Below are positions 1-6,624 of a stretch of 14,210 bases of DNA, one piece after another (position 1 is the first letter of the stretch; each line of letters begins with the position of its first letter). The stretch is from JAGOUU01 sp964387745. Lineage in GTDB: Bacteria > Pseudomonadota > Gammaproteobacteria > JAGOUU01. The stretch lies in contig CAYLXL010000048.1 of assembly GCA_964387745.1 (NCBI GenBank), positions 1-14,210 of the forward strand. Reading direction: 5' to 3'. Position numbers and translations under genes: made by a program. The notes beneath the pieces are model-generated. The model was not told where the DNA came from. It searched no databases and saw only the letters and a list, made by a program, of their open reading frames with translations.

Positions 1-57
1 TATATTTTTCAAACCCTTATAACGTTTTGAATCTCCTTAGCTTGACGCCTATGCCGC

Positions 58-88
58 AAAGGGAAGCCTTAATAGGCTTTCCTTTATT
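58..88 (+). terminator. Rho-independent terminator-like hairpin
   Basis: A 12-pair stem, 58-69 against 74-85, with one G-T wobble and the tetraloop TAAT, is followed by a short T-rich stretch. The outer three pairs are A-T, so transcripts could end here in either direction, but the trailing TTTATT favours the plus strand. It would terminate a gene lying left of the window. Confidence 0.55.
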
Positions 89-124
89 CCACTCCAGAAG
101 AAGATATCACAATAATTACTTACA

Positions 125-192
125 ATCCTGAGCTTTTGTCGTCCACAGTTATAGTTAAGTACATTTTAACCACACGACAAAAGCGTCAGGAT
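125..192. repeat. 18-pair inverted repeat with one bulge
   Basis: Arms 125-142 and 174-192 pair over 18 bases with only G185 unpaired, around a 31-base loop. There is no T-run, so it is not a standard terminator. It sits just left of a second inverted repeat that shares bases 188-192, so the two stems would be mutually exclusive at their edge. Confidence 0.6.
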
Positions 193-286
193 CCAGTTGA
201 GATTTTGATTTATAAGAGAAAAAAATGCTATCATATGTACGAGTTTGAATTAATGGTACCACTAAGAGAAATCTGCACTGGATCCT
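188..286. repeat. Imperfect 18-bp inverted repeat
   Basis: Arms 188-205 and 269-286 are complementary at 16 of 18 positions and enclose 63 bases. Both carry the GGATCCAG-type core. The left arm overlaps the right arm of the preceding hairpin by five bases. Function is unknown. Confidence 0.5.
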
Positions 287-290
287 TTCA

Positions 291-344
291 AAAAAGTCGT
301 GAGGGTAATCTATTTTTTTCAAGTTCTCGGACGACTTTTTCTTA
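291..344 (+). terminator. Possible long-loop terminator or inverted repeat
   Basis: AAAAAGTCGT at 291-300 and ACGACTTTTT at 331-340 are perfectly complementary, and GAG/CTC just inside extends the stem across a two-base bulge. The right arm ends in a T-run followed by CTT. The loop of about 25-30 bases is long for a terminator, so this may simply be another member of the inverted-repeat series. Confidence 0.3.
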
Positions 345-437
345 GGATGACCTACCCCGTGAACAATTACGCACTTGGAAAATGGGTTAAAGAAGTAAAT
401 TATCGAATAGGGTAGAATCTAAACGGGTATAACAGGA

Positions 438-490
438 TGCTGTACAAGATAGCCTGCGTTCCGCCCGGAACAAACTATACAAGTACAGCA
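438..490. repeat. Compound 53-nt hairpin downstream of the dacA operon
   Basis: Three nested stems are visible: an outer perfect 8-bp stem (438-445/483-490), a middle ATAG/CTAT stem (449-452/475-478) and an inner GTTCC/GGAAC stem (458-462/467-471) with a four-base loop. It lies 27 bp past the stop of the last gene of the minus-strand operon. There is no T-run, so it would act as a 3' stabilising structure or a repeat element rather than a classical terminator. Confidence 0.5.
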
Positions 491-516
491 GCCATGTATT
501 AATTATAGATGATATT

Positions 517-2607
517 TTAATTTTTTAAATTATCTAATTGCGATATCAACATAATTTCTAAGTCACCATCAGTCAACACATGGTCTTTGTTGACAATAAT
601 ATTGTAATGAATAGATTTATTCTTTTTAAGGGTTTCCGTAAGTACATCTAGCGCATCAGAAAACTCTCTTTGCGGCCAATGTCTTAAAACGGTGATTGTA
701 TTAAAATACTGTAGAGGTTTTAAGTATTCTACAGTACCAACCCATAGAGTTTGGTTATTAATCAAATATTGCGATTGCCATAAGCGTAATATTAAAATTT
801 TATTATTTGTTGATGGTTTGCTAAATACTAAACGTACATGGTGATCCTGGAAATAGGATGGTAAAACAGGTAGTTTAGAAATATCTGGATTATTTTCTAA
901 GAACAATAACATAGATTTAAAATCCAAAGAAGGATGTGCCTGCCATTTGCTAGCGAGTAGGATAGTTTGAATTTTTTCTAAATCGCCAAGCCACTGCACA
1001 TTAATGATAGGATCGGTCGATGTGTTGAATAAGTCTGCTTGTTTCTGCCAGTCAGCCATAGGCAACTCATAAGTATCGACATTTTGTCTGACCGTTGTAA
1101 TGTTATATTCATCTACATGATGAGTAAGATAAACATGAAGCGTATTAGTTATGACGACTATACTTATGATTATCCAGGATACAATATGAAACTTTTTAAG
1201 ATCAATATTTTGTACAGGTTTTTGCCAATAAATAATACAAAATATTAGTAATAAGCAAGAAGAGATTAAAATAGCGCCTATAAGGTCGCTAAGCCAAGTG
1301 TAACCCAGATAGAGCTTCAAGAGTATAAAAATAATTAGGATACTGCTAGCGTAAAAGCTAAAACTAGATTTATTATACAGTTTTGGGTCATTACAATATT
1401 TAATTATTCCTATATAGCCAACTAATAGAGTTAGTAACCCCATGCTGGTATTCGGAAAAGAAGTTGAATATAAATTAGTGTAGCTATAAGTTAATTGATA
1501 TGGGGTCGGGTACTTGACTAGTAAAGATATGAGATAAGTAATCACAAAAAATGATGTTAATAATCCCGTGCTTAAATAAAGATGTCGATTTAATAGGAAC
1601 TTCCTATGGAAAATAGTTTTATTTAATTTGTCTTCGTTAAAAGTATCATTGATCGAGAAAAAGATAAAATAACCAATAAAGATAGAAATGATAACTAGCT
1701 CAGAAGTATTGCTATCTATAGCCAGTAATATATTACTCACGCTTGGTGAATAATTAAGTAGTAAAGCTAGGTGTTTGAAGAAAGGATTAAAGCCGGTGAC
1801 TAGTATATGGGCTTTAGTCAATAAGATAAATAATGTCGTTAAAATTAACGCAAAGATTAAAAATAAAAAGCTATCAACTTGGTGTTTCTTGTGAGTTAGC
1901 GGATGTTTAATTATTCTTTGCAAATATTGAAAAGAATTTGCCTCTGCATAAAACCAAATTTTGGTGCCCCAGCGATTGACTCGGTGTTTGAAAGCACGCC
2001 AAAACATTTTAATTATTTGGGTTATAAACCATAAAATCATTAAAGTAATGAACACTACAGTAACTAGTTTTTTACTTATTTCTGGCGGTAAAGAAGACAA
2101 AGCGTTACCAAATAATACACCTGGTAACAGATGGCTTGGCGCCCAGAGCAGGGCAGAGATAATATTGACTATATAGAATTGCAGAGGAGGCATCTTCATC
2201 ATGCCCGCTATAGCAGGTATCATCGCACGAAGAGGACCTGCAAATCTGCCTATAATAACACTGGTACTGCCATGCCGAGCGAAGAATTTTTCACAACGTA
2301 CTATAAGATCAGGATAACGACGGAAAATATACCAGTCTCGCATTCTTTGTTGATAATGCTGACCAATTTTAAAGCTTAAACCATCGCCAGCTACGGCACC
2401 TAATATTGATGCAATCATCGCAGGCCAAAACTCGATATATCCAGCCCCGATTAGCGTACCGATCGCTAGCATCAAAGTCAGACCAGGTATGAGGAACCCA
2501 ACTAGGAATAGTGATTCAGCAAGAGAAATTAAAAAGATAACTAAGTATGAAGCATAGGGGTGCGCGCTGACCCAAGAAAGTATGGGCTGAAGACTATCAA
2601 TTTCCAT
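517..2607 (-). CDS. DedA / PAP2-like / LssY C-terminal fusion membrane protein
   Basis: This 696-residue inner-membrane protein has three parts. Residues 1-200 are a DedA/SNARE-associated domain, a family linked to lipid-carrier or phospholipid translocation, with the hallmark GRFAGPLRAMIPAIAG at 120-135. Residues about 245-460 are a multi-helix PAP2-type region. Residues about 510-690 are a soluble domain resembling the Legionella LssY C-terminus (WLGDLEKIQ at 539-547, GTVEYL at 624-629). The PAP2 part is odd. The positions expected to carry K-x6-RP, PSGH and SR-x5-H-x3-D read KYPTPYQ (365-371), FPNTSMG (384-390) and KLYLGYTWLSD (431-441), so both catalytic histidines and the arginines are gone. 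Acid-phosphatase activity is therefore unlikely, while the fold and transport role may persist. The ATG start is preceded by AAGG. It lies 19 bp after lipB and is probably the last gene of the dacA operon. Confidence 0.85.
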   Translation of the reverse strand: MEIDSLQPILSWVSAHPYASYLVIFLISLAESLFLVGFLIPGLTLMLAIGTLIGAGYIEFWPAMIASILGAVAGDGLSFKIGQHYQQRMRDWYIFRRYPDLIVRCEKFFARHGSTSVIIGRFAGPLRAMIPAIAGMMKMPPLQFYIVNIISALLWAPSHLLPGVLFGNALSSLPPEISKKLVTVVFITLMILWFITQIIKMFWRAFKHRVNRWGTKIWFYAEANSFQYLQRIIKHPLTHKKHQVDSFLFLIFALILTTLFILLTKAHILVTGFNPFFKHLALLLNYSPSVSNILLAIDSNTSELVIISIFIGYFIFFSINDTFNEDKLNKTIFHRKFLLNRHLYLSTGLLTSFFVITYLISLLVKYPTPYQLTYSYTNLYSTSFPNTSMGLLTLLVGYIGIIKYCNDPKLYNKSSFSFYASSILIIFILLKLYLGYTWLSDLIGAILISSCLLLIFCIIYWQKPVQNIDLKKFHIVSWIIISIVVITNTLHVYLTHHVDEYNITTVRQNVDTYELPMADWQKQADLFNTSTDPIINVQWLGDLEKIQTILLASKWQAHPSLDFKSMLLFLENNPDISKLPVLPSYFQDHHVRLVFSKPSTNNKILILRLWQSQYLINNQTLWVGTVEYLKPLQYFNTITVLRHWPQREFSDALDVLTETLKKNKSIHYNIIVNKDHVLTDGDLEIMLISQLDNLKN

Positions 2608-2626
2608 TAAGCTTAGACCTTAAACG

Positions 2627-3268
2627 TTATTTAATAACCTGATTATAACCTAATAAATTAGTTAATTCTGCACATAGTGTTGTAATGATTTCATTTTTTG
2701 AGACTAGACTATTTAAATTACTAATTTGAGTTATTGCAAGATTATTAAAGCCACAAGGATTAATAGAAGCAAAAGGCGTAAGATCCATTTTATAATTCAA
2801 AGCTAGACCATGATAAGTGCAGCCACGACGAACTCTTAAACCAATGGAGCAAATTTTGTGTTTTTTACTGTTTATATCAACATAAATCCCTGGAGCTGCA
2901 CAATCAGAATAACTAGTTATTTCGTATTGATCTAAAGTTTTAATTACCGAGTTCTCGATGGTATTTACGAGCTGCCTAATAGAGAGCTTTAAACGTTTTA
3001 GGTCTAATAATAAATAGATCACAATTTGTCCAGGCCCATGATAGGTGATTTGACCGCCTCGGTCTGATTGTACTACGGGAATATTATGATTCGTGTTGAT
3101 CAAATGCTCAGGTTTACCAGCCTGGCCTTGAGTATAGACCGGGGGGTGTTCTAGTACCCATAGCTCATCATCAGTTGTAGCCACGCGGTTATTAGTAAAA
3201 CTTTGCATAGCTTGCCAGGTTTCGCTATAAGGAACATTTTGAAGTTGTTTGATTACGACAGTATTCAT
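2627..3268 (-). CDS. lipB: Lipoyl(octanoyl) transferase LipB
   Basis: LipB moves octanoate from octanoyl-ACP to the lipoyl domains of 2-oxoacid dehydrogenases and the glycine cleavage H protein, the first step of cytosolic lipoate synthesis. The 213 residues are a normal length. The signature RGGQITYHGPGQ is at 70-81, the invariant lysine is K138 in KICSIGLR, and the acyl-carrying cysteine is C172 in NPCGF. YHGLALN at 152-158 is also typical. All active-site residues are present, so the enzyme should work. The gene starts 4 bp after ybeD, the same order as in E. coli dacA-ybeD-lipB. No lipA is seen in the window; the next gene is instead a DedA-type protein 19 bp on. Confidence 0.96.
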   Translation of the reverse strand: MNTVVIKQLQNVPYSETWQAMQSFTNNRVATTDDELWVLEHPPVYTQGQAGKPEHLINTNHNIPVVQSDRGGQITYHGPGQIVIYLLLDLKRLKLSIRQLVNTIENSVIKTLDQYEITSYSDCAAPGIYVDINSKKHKICSIGLRVRRGCTYHGLALNYKMDLTPFASINPCGFNNLAITQISNLNSLVSKNEIITTLCAELTNLLGYNQVIK

Positions 3269-3272
3269 GAAA

Positions 3273-3554
3273 TTATAAGACCATGATAACCAGAGGATTA
3301 GCAGTAATTTCCTTGTAGATGTTATCTAACTGTTCTTGATTGATAGCTTTGATCATCACAGTTATAGCTTGGTATTTGCCATGTTTACTAGAATTTTTGG
3401 TCAATGGGATGTGTTCCATTTGCGGGGAGTACTTATGTACGGCTTGAGTAACTAGATCCTCTAAATCAACACTAGCAAGGCTCACAACTTTAATAGGAAA
3501 ATCGCAAGGAAAGGTTATTGAGGTGCCATCATGAGTTTTTGAATTATTTGCCAT
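3273..3554 (-). CDS. ybeD: DUF493 / YbeD-family small protein
   Basis: This 93-residue protein of the DUF493 (YbeD) family is a small ferredoxin-like alpha/beta fold sometimes described as a putative lipoate regulatory protein because it neighbours lipB. The family features seen are FPCDFPIKVV near residue 15, a SSKHGKYQAITVMI strand around 55-68, and a hydrophobic end in VIMVL as in E. coli YbeD. A polar 12-residue N-terminal extension precedes the domain. The start overlaps the end of the upstream aminotransferase gene by 11 bp and the stop is 4 bp from lipB, which points to translational coupling. The molecular function of the family is not established. Confidence 0.88.
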   Translation of the reverse strand: MANNSKTHDGTSITFPCDFPIKVVSLASVDLEDLVTQAVHKYSPQMEHIPLTKNSSKHGKYQAITVMIKAINQEQLDNIYKEITANPLVIMVL

Positions 3555-4410
3555 GGATCAACTGCTTAATATTATCTATATATAGGTTGGCAACTTTTTG
3601 CCATACTGGCCCAGCTTTGCCGTTATTTATTATGGTATCATTAACAATTCCAACAGATCTGATCTCTTTGGTTGAACTAGATAACCACACCTCATCGCTG
3701 TTAATTAATTGTTCATTGTCTATATTGGTTTCAATTAGTCTAAGATTATTTTTTTTGCATAAAGCTATAATAATTTGTCTCGTAATTCCAGGCAAAATTT
3801 CATTGCTTAAGGGAGGTGTTTTAATCACATTATCTTTGACAATAAAATAATTAGAAGTTGTCCCTTCCACGATGCAGCCATTTTCACGAACGAGTAAAAC
3901 TTCTTCAGCACCCACGCTCTTGCCTTCTTGACGTAATAAAATATTGCCAAGCAGAGCAATGCTTTTTATATTGCAATGATTCCAGCGGTTATCTTGCAGG
4001 GTGATTACTTTTATTGGCGAATTATTTAAAGAGCCACCTAATTTTATAGGTGGTAAAGAATAAGCGACAACAGTAGGCTTTATATTTGGGCCATAGTCAT
4101 GATTTCGTGTGCTTTCGCACCCGCGAGTAATTTGAATATAAATAGGGCAATCAGGGCCATTACTGCTGATAAGTTTATTACAAATAGTTTGCCATGATGA
4201 AGTATTGATTGAATACTTAATTTTCAAGTAATCAATATTTTGTTGTAGCCTTTGTAAATGTTCGTGCAGAAATAACACCTGGCCCTCATAGACAGGTATG
4301 ACTTCATAGACTCCGTCTGCAAACAAAAAACCACGATCATAAACTGAGATCGTGGCTTGGTGTTCTTGTATATAGTTATCATTAAGATAAACAAGTCGTT
4401 CAGTCGTCAT
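3544..4410 (-). CDS. dat: D-amino acid aminotransferase (fold-type IV PLP enzyme)
   Basis: The 288-residue protein is a class IV aminotransferase of the D-alanine transaminase type, which interconverts D-alanine and D-glutamate with their 2-oxoacids in the cytosol and so supplies cell-wall D-amino acids. K149 in NIKSIALLGN is the expected Schiff-base lysine and E182 in EGTTSN the glutamate facing the PLP ring nitrogen. LPGITR (206-211) and SSSTKEI (244-250) contribute to the phosphate and substrate site. YDRGFLFADGVYEV at 24-37 is the usual N-terminal signature. Branched-chain aminotransferase and aminodeoxychorismate lyase share this fold, but length, motifs and the dacA neighbour favour D-amino acids. 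It lies 17 bp after dacA and overlaps ybeD by 11 bp. Compared with E. coli, it is the extra gene in the dacA-ybeD-lipB cluster. Confidence 0.9.
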   Translation of the reverse strand: MTTERLVYLNDNYIQEHQATISVYDRGFLFADGVYEVIPVYEGQVLFLHEHLQRLQQNIDYLKIKYSINTSSWQTICNKLISSNGPDCPIYIQITRGCESTRNHDYGPNIKPTVVAYSLPPIKLGGSLNNSPIKVITLQDNRWNHCNIKSIALLGNILLRQEGKSVGAEEVLLVRENGCIVEGTTSNYFIVKDNVIKTPPLSNEILPGITRQIIIALCKKNNLRLIETNIDNEQLINSDEVWLSSSTKEIRSVGIVNDTIINNGKAGPVWQKVANLYIDNIKQLIHGK

Positions 4411-4427
4411 ACTGCTAATTTACCAAA

Positions 4428-5654
4428 TCAACCTAGTTTAGCTAACTCTAATTCTTGCTCTTGCCCTAAGAATTTATCGACCGACATTTGTACGCGGTCC
4501 TTCATTCTTTGCCATAAGCTGCCTTTAGGAATATTTTGTAAAATAACCAAAGGTTTTTGTGCTAATACTTCTTTGTTGAAGTCAACAGTAATTTTACCCA
4601 CTTCTGAAAATTGATTTTGTGGTGCAATAATATATTTTTGTGTTTCAACTTTTGCTGTTAATAATTTTGCTTTACCTTTTGGTATGGTAATAAACATATC
4701 ATTAGCCACGCCTATATCAATTTTAGGTTTAGCCCCCATCCAAACTCTTTTTTGGCCGATGGCTGTATTAGTTGTATAGAGTTTGATCGTGTCGAAGAAT
4801 CTAAAGCCATATTGCAGTAATGAGGCTGTCTCGGTTGCACGTTGTTTAGTGCTCTCTGCACCAATCACAATAGCAATAAGACGCATATTATCTTTTACAG
4901 CTGAAGCAGCTAAGCAATACCCCGCTGTTTCTGTATGGCCAGTTTTGATACCATCGGCGTTAATACCTGGCTGTGTAAGTAAGGTATTACGATTTCCTTG
5001 TTTGATATTATTGTAGGTGAACTCATGTTGAGAATATAACGCATAACTTTCAGGATAATCGCGAATGATAGCACGTGATAATAATGCTAGATCAAAAGCA
5101 GTAGTATAATGATCTTTATTTGGCATTCCAGTTGCATTGGTAAAGTGGGTATTGTTCATTTTAAGATCATGAGCAGCTTTATTCATTAAGTCGACGAACG
5201 CATCTTCATTGCCGGCCACGTGTTCCGCCATTGCTACACTCGCATCGTTGCCGGATTGAATGATAATACCTTGGATGAGATCGCTGACACTAACTTCTTT
5301 GTTAACTTCAACAAACATTTTTGAGCCTTCCATCTGCCAAGCTTTTTTGCTGATTTTCACAGGATCATTTAGTTTAATACGGCCAGATGCTAGTTCTTTA
5401 TCGATAATATACATAGTCATTATTTTAGTTAAACTAGCTGGTTCAATAATTTTGTTAGCATCGTAATCAGCTAAAATAGCACCAGAGTAATAATCCATTA
5501 GTATATAAGACTTGGAGTTAGCAGTAGGGGGTTTAGGTAAATCTTTAAAGCCTAATGTATAAGGCTCATTTGCAGCATACAAGCTTGTGGTTAAGAACAG
5601 AGAAAAACTGATTAATACTAAAAAAACTCGCGCTATTGTTTTTGAAATGTGCAT
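4428..5654 (-). CDS. dacA: Serine-type D-Ala-D-Ala carboxypeptidase (PBP5/6 type)
   Basis: This low-molecular-weight penicillin-binding protein trims the terminal D-alanine from peptidoglycan pentapeptides in the periplasm. The 408 residues begin with a signal peptide: basic start, hydrophobic segment about 9-24 and a likely cleavage after LYA-27. The penicillin-binding motifs are complete: S74-L-T-K77 (nucleophile serine), S134-G-N136 and K237-T-G239. The second beta-rich PBP5_C domain follows from about residue 290. The C-terminal stretch about 380-405 (WQRMKDRVQMSVDKFLG and after) is a plausible amphipathic membrane anchor. It is the first gene of the operon. The ATG is preceded by AAGGGA, and I see no convincing -35/-10 pair in the 194 bp before the divergent tRNAs. 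D-alanine it releases could feed the downstream aminotransferase. Confidence 0.94.
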   Translation of the reverse strand: MHISKTIARVFLVLISFSLFLTTSLYAANEPYTLGFKDLPKPPTANSKSYILMDYYSGAILADYDANKIIEPASLTKIMTMYIIDKELASGRIKLNDPVKISKKAWQMEGSKMFVEVNKEVSVSDLIQGIIIQSGNDASVAMAEHVAGNEDAFVDLMNKAAHDLKMNNTHFTNATGMPNKDHYTTAFDLALLSRAIIRDYPESYALYSQHEFTYNNIKQGNRNTLLTQPGINADGIKTGHTETAGYCLAASAVKDNMRLIAIVIGAESTKQRATETASLLQYGFRFFDTIKLYTTNTAIGQKRVWMGAKPKIDIGVANDMFITIPKGKAKLLTAKVETQKYIIAPQNQFSEVGKITVDFNKEVLAQKPLVILQNIPKGSLWQRMKDRVQMSVDKFLGQEQELELAKLG

Positions 5655-5795
5655 TTGATAGTGCTTCCCTTGTCTTGTAATAAGATTTTAATTAGATTGT
5701 AAAAAATATTTGTCTATAATTTTATCCAGAAGTTCAAGATTTATCTAGTAATAACTCGGATAACTATAACAAAAAAACATATTTTAGAATATATA

Positions 5796-5824
5796 TTGAC
5801 AATAAGGTTATGATTTTGCACAAT
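5796..5824 (+). promoter_or_regulatory. Sigma70-type promoter of the tRNA pair
   Basis: TTGACA at 5796-5801 is a consensus -35. It is followed by a 17-bp spacer and CACAAT at 5819-5824 as -10. Transcription would begin near 5831, about 18 bases before tRNA-Tyr. Orientation is divergent from dacA. Confidence 0.65.
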
Positions 5825-5848
5825 ACAACCCTACAGTGTTTTGACGCT

Positions 5849-5934
5849 GGAGGAGTGCCCGAGCGGCCAATGGGAGCAGACTGTAAATCTGCCGGCTTAT
5901 GCCTTCGTAGGTTCGAATCCTACCTCCTCCACCA
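5849..5934 (+). tRNA. tRNA-Tyr (anticodon GTA)
   Basis: This is a class II tRNA of 86 nt with a long variable arm. The acceptor GGAGGAG (5849-5855) pairs with CTCCTCC (5924-5930), the anticodon GTA is at 5883-5885 in loop CTGTAAA, the T-loop is GTTCGAATC and the CCA (5932-5934) is encoded. It is co-transcribed with tRNA-Gly 17 bp downstream. An open frame on the opposite strand across both tRNAs is an artefact. Confidence 0.97.
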
Positions 5935-5951
5935 TTTATTTCCACAATTAA

Positions 5952-6025
5952 GCGGGTGTAGTTCAATGGTAGAACTTTAGCCTTCCAAGCTAATAGCGTG
6001 GGTTCGATTCCCATCACCCGCTCCA
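5952..6025 (+). tRNA. tRNA-Gly (anticodon TCC)
   Basis: This 74-nt tRNA has acceptor GCGGGTG (5952-5958) pairing with CACCCGC (6015-6021), discriminator T and encoded CCA (6023-6025). The anticodon TCC is at 5984-5986 within loop CTTCCAA closed by TTAGC/GCTAA. The Tyr-Gly(UCC) order is the one found upstream of tufB in E. coli (tyrU-glyT), but no tRNA-Thr or tuf follows here. I see no clear terminator in the 18 bp before the convergent gene. Confidence 0.97.
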
Positions 6026-6043
6026 AATAATACTTTTATTAAT

Positions 6044-6538
6044 CTATGTAATTTTCGGAAAGTATCTAATAACCTGATCAGCAAGTTGGCTGCGCACAGC
6101 GTTAGCATCTTTAAGTAGACCTTCAACTAAATTTTTATCTACTGTGAGTGTAGGATTTACGTTTAAAAGTTCAAAGACTAGATCTAGCTGATTTAAGTCA
6201 TTGTGCACTTGAGCGCGAAACATTACTAAACCGGCTAACATGCATCGGCAATTAATATCCTTAGGTATGTTAATGCAAAGTTGAAGTAACTCCGCAATAA
6301 TGTCATTAGCGACATCGTTTGGAAACGCTCTAAATACTGTGAGAATGTTTAATAAGGCTCTTTCTTGAATCTGTTGTTCAAAACTATTTCTGTATATTTG
6401 AACATGTAAACATATCACCCTTGCACAGCCATCTTGAAGGACCTGTTGTAAAAAAAGCTGTTTTGCTTGTACGTCTAGACGGCTTTCTAAAAAAACGTTG
6501 ATTAGCTCTATATTTTGTTGAAAGAGTATAAGGTCCAT
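6044..6538 (-). CDS. Uncharacterised helical protein, 164 aa
   Basis: I do not recognise this protein. It has no signal peptide or membrane segment and appears almost wholly alpha-helical, rich in Leu, Gln, Asn and Asp, with heptad-like hydrophobic spacing (for example 53-90 and 112-145) that could form a helical-repeat or bundle fold. Four cysteines (38, 43, 88, 97 and a neighbouring one at 99) are not arranged as a clear metal site. A TTG immediately precedes the ATG at 6538; I choose the ATG. There is no obvious ribosome-binding site, but an extended -10 promoter lies about 38 bases upstream. The 3' end lies 18 bp from the convergent tRNA-Gly, so the tRNA transcript may run antisense into it. 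Codon usage and strand match the backbone genes, so it looks like a real lineage-specific gene. Confidence 0.6.
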   Translation of the reverse strand: MDLILFQQNIELINVFLESRLDVQAKQLFLQQVLQDGCARVICLHVQIYRNSFEQQIQERALLNILTVFRAFPNDVANDIIAELLQLCINIPKDINCRCMLAGLVMFRAQVHNDLNQLDLVFELLNVNPTLTVDKNLVEGLLKDANAVRSQLADQVIRYFPKIT

Positions 6539-6575
6539 CAATATGCTTGTATATATTTAATATTAAAAAATCCTG

Positions 6576-6584
6576 ATTATATCA
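6576..6584 (-). promoter_or_regulatory. Extended -10 promoter of the 164-aa gene
   Basis: On the minus strand the sequence reads TGATATAAT (6584 down to 6576), a full TGn-TATAAT extended -10 element. A poor TTCCAT lies 16 bp upstream as a possible -35. A start near 6569 would leave a leader of about 30 bases before the ATG at 6538, so this gene need not depend on the upstream permease transcript. Confidence 0.5.
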
Positions 6585-6624
6585 CAATGAAATCGAGATG
6601 GAACTTAAGTTAGTTGTCAATTAG

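Larger units (their letters stand above)
1..516. other. Gene-free, hairpin-rich intergenic region
   Basis: I see no credible gene in this stretch. A 69-codon plus-strand open frame at 136-345 has a non-ATG start, low-complexity Lys/Ser-rich content and runs through inverted-repeat arms, so I do not call it. Instead the region holds a succession of inverted repeats: a terminator-like stem at 58-85, an 18-pair stem at 125-192, an imperfect 18-bp pair at 188-205/269-286, a 10-bp pair at 291-300/331-340 and a compound stem at 438-490. The first presumably ends a transcript entering from the left. The last lies 27 bp beyond the stop codon of the dedA-type gene on the minus strand. The middle hairpins may be a structured RNA, a decayed small repeat element or both; I do not recognise them. 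Confidence 0.6.

Noticed and set aside
136..345. 69-codon plus-strand open frame in the left intergenic region
   Set aside because: Non-ATG start, no ribosome-binding site, low-complexity product and overlap with three inverted-repeat arms.
1039..1248. Plus-strand open frames inside the minus-strand genes (also 1961-2176, 3518-3850, 4357-4614, 4783-5016)
   Set aside because: They lie opposite well-supported genes and show no protein family features or translation signals of their own.
5808..6026. 72-codon minus-strand open frame across both tRNA genes
   Set aside because: It is the antisense of tRNA-Tyr and tRNA-Gly; the GIEPTLLAWKAKVLPLNYTR-like peptide is a well-known artefact of such antisense frames.
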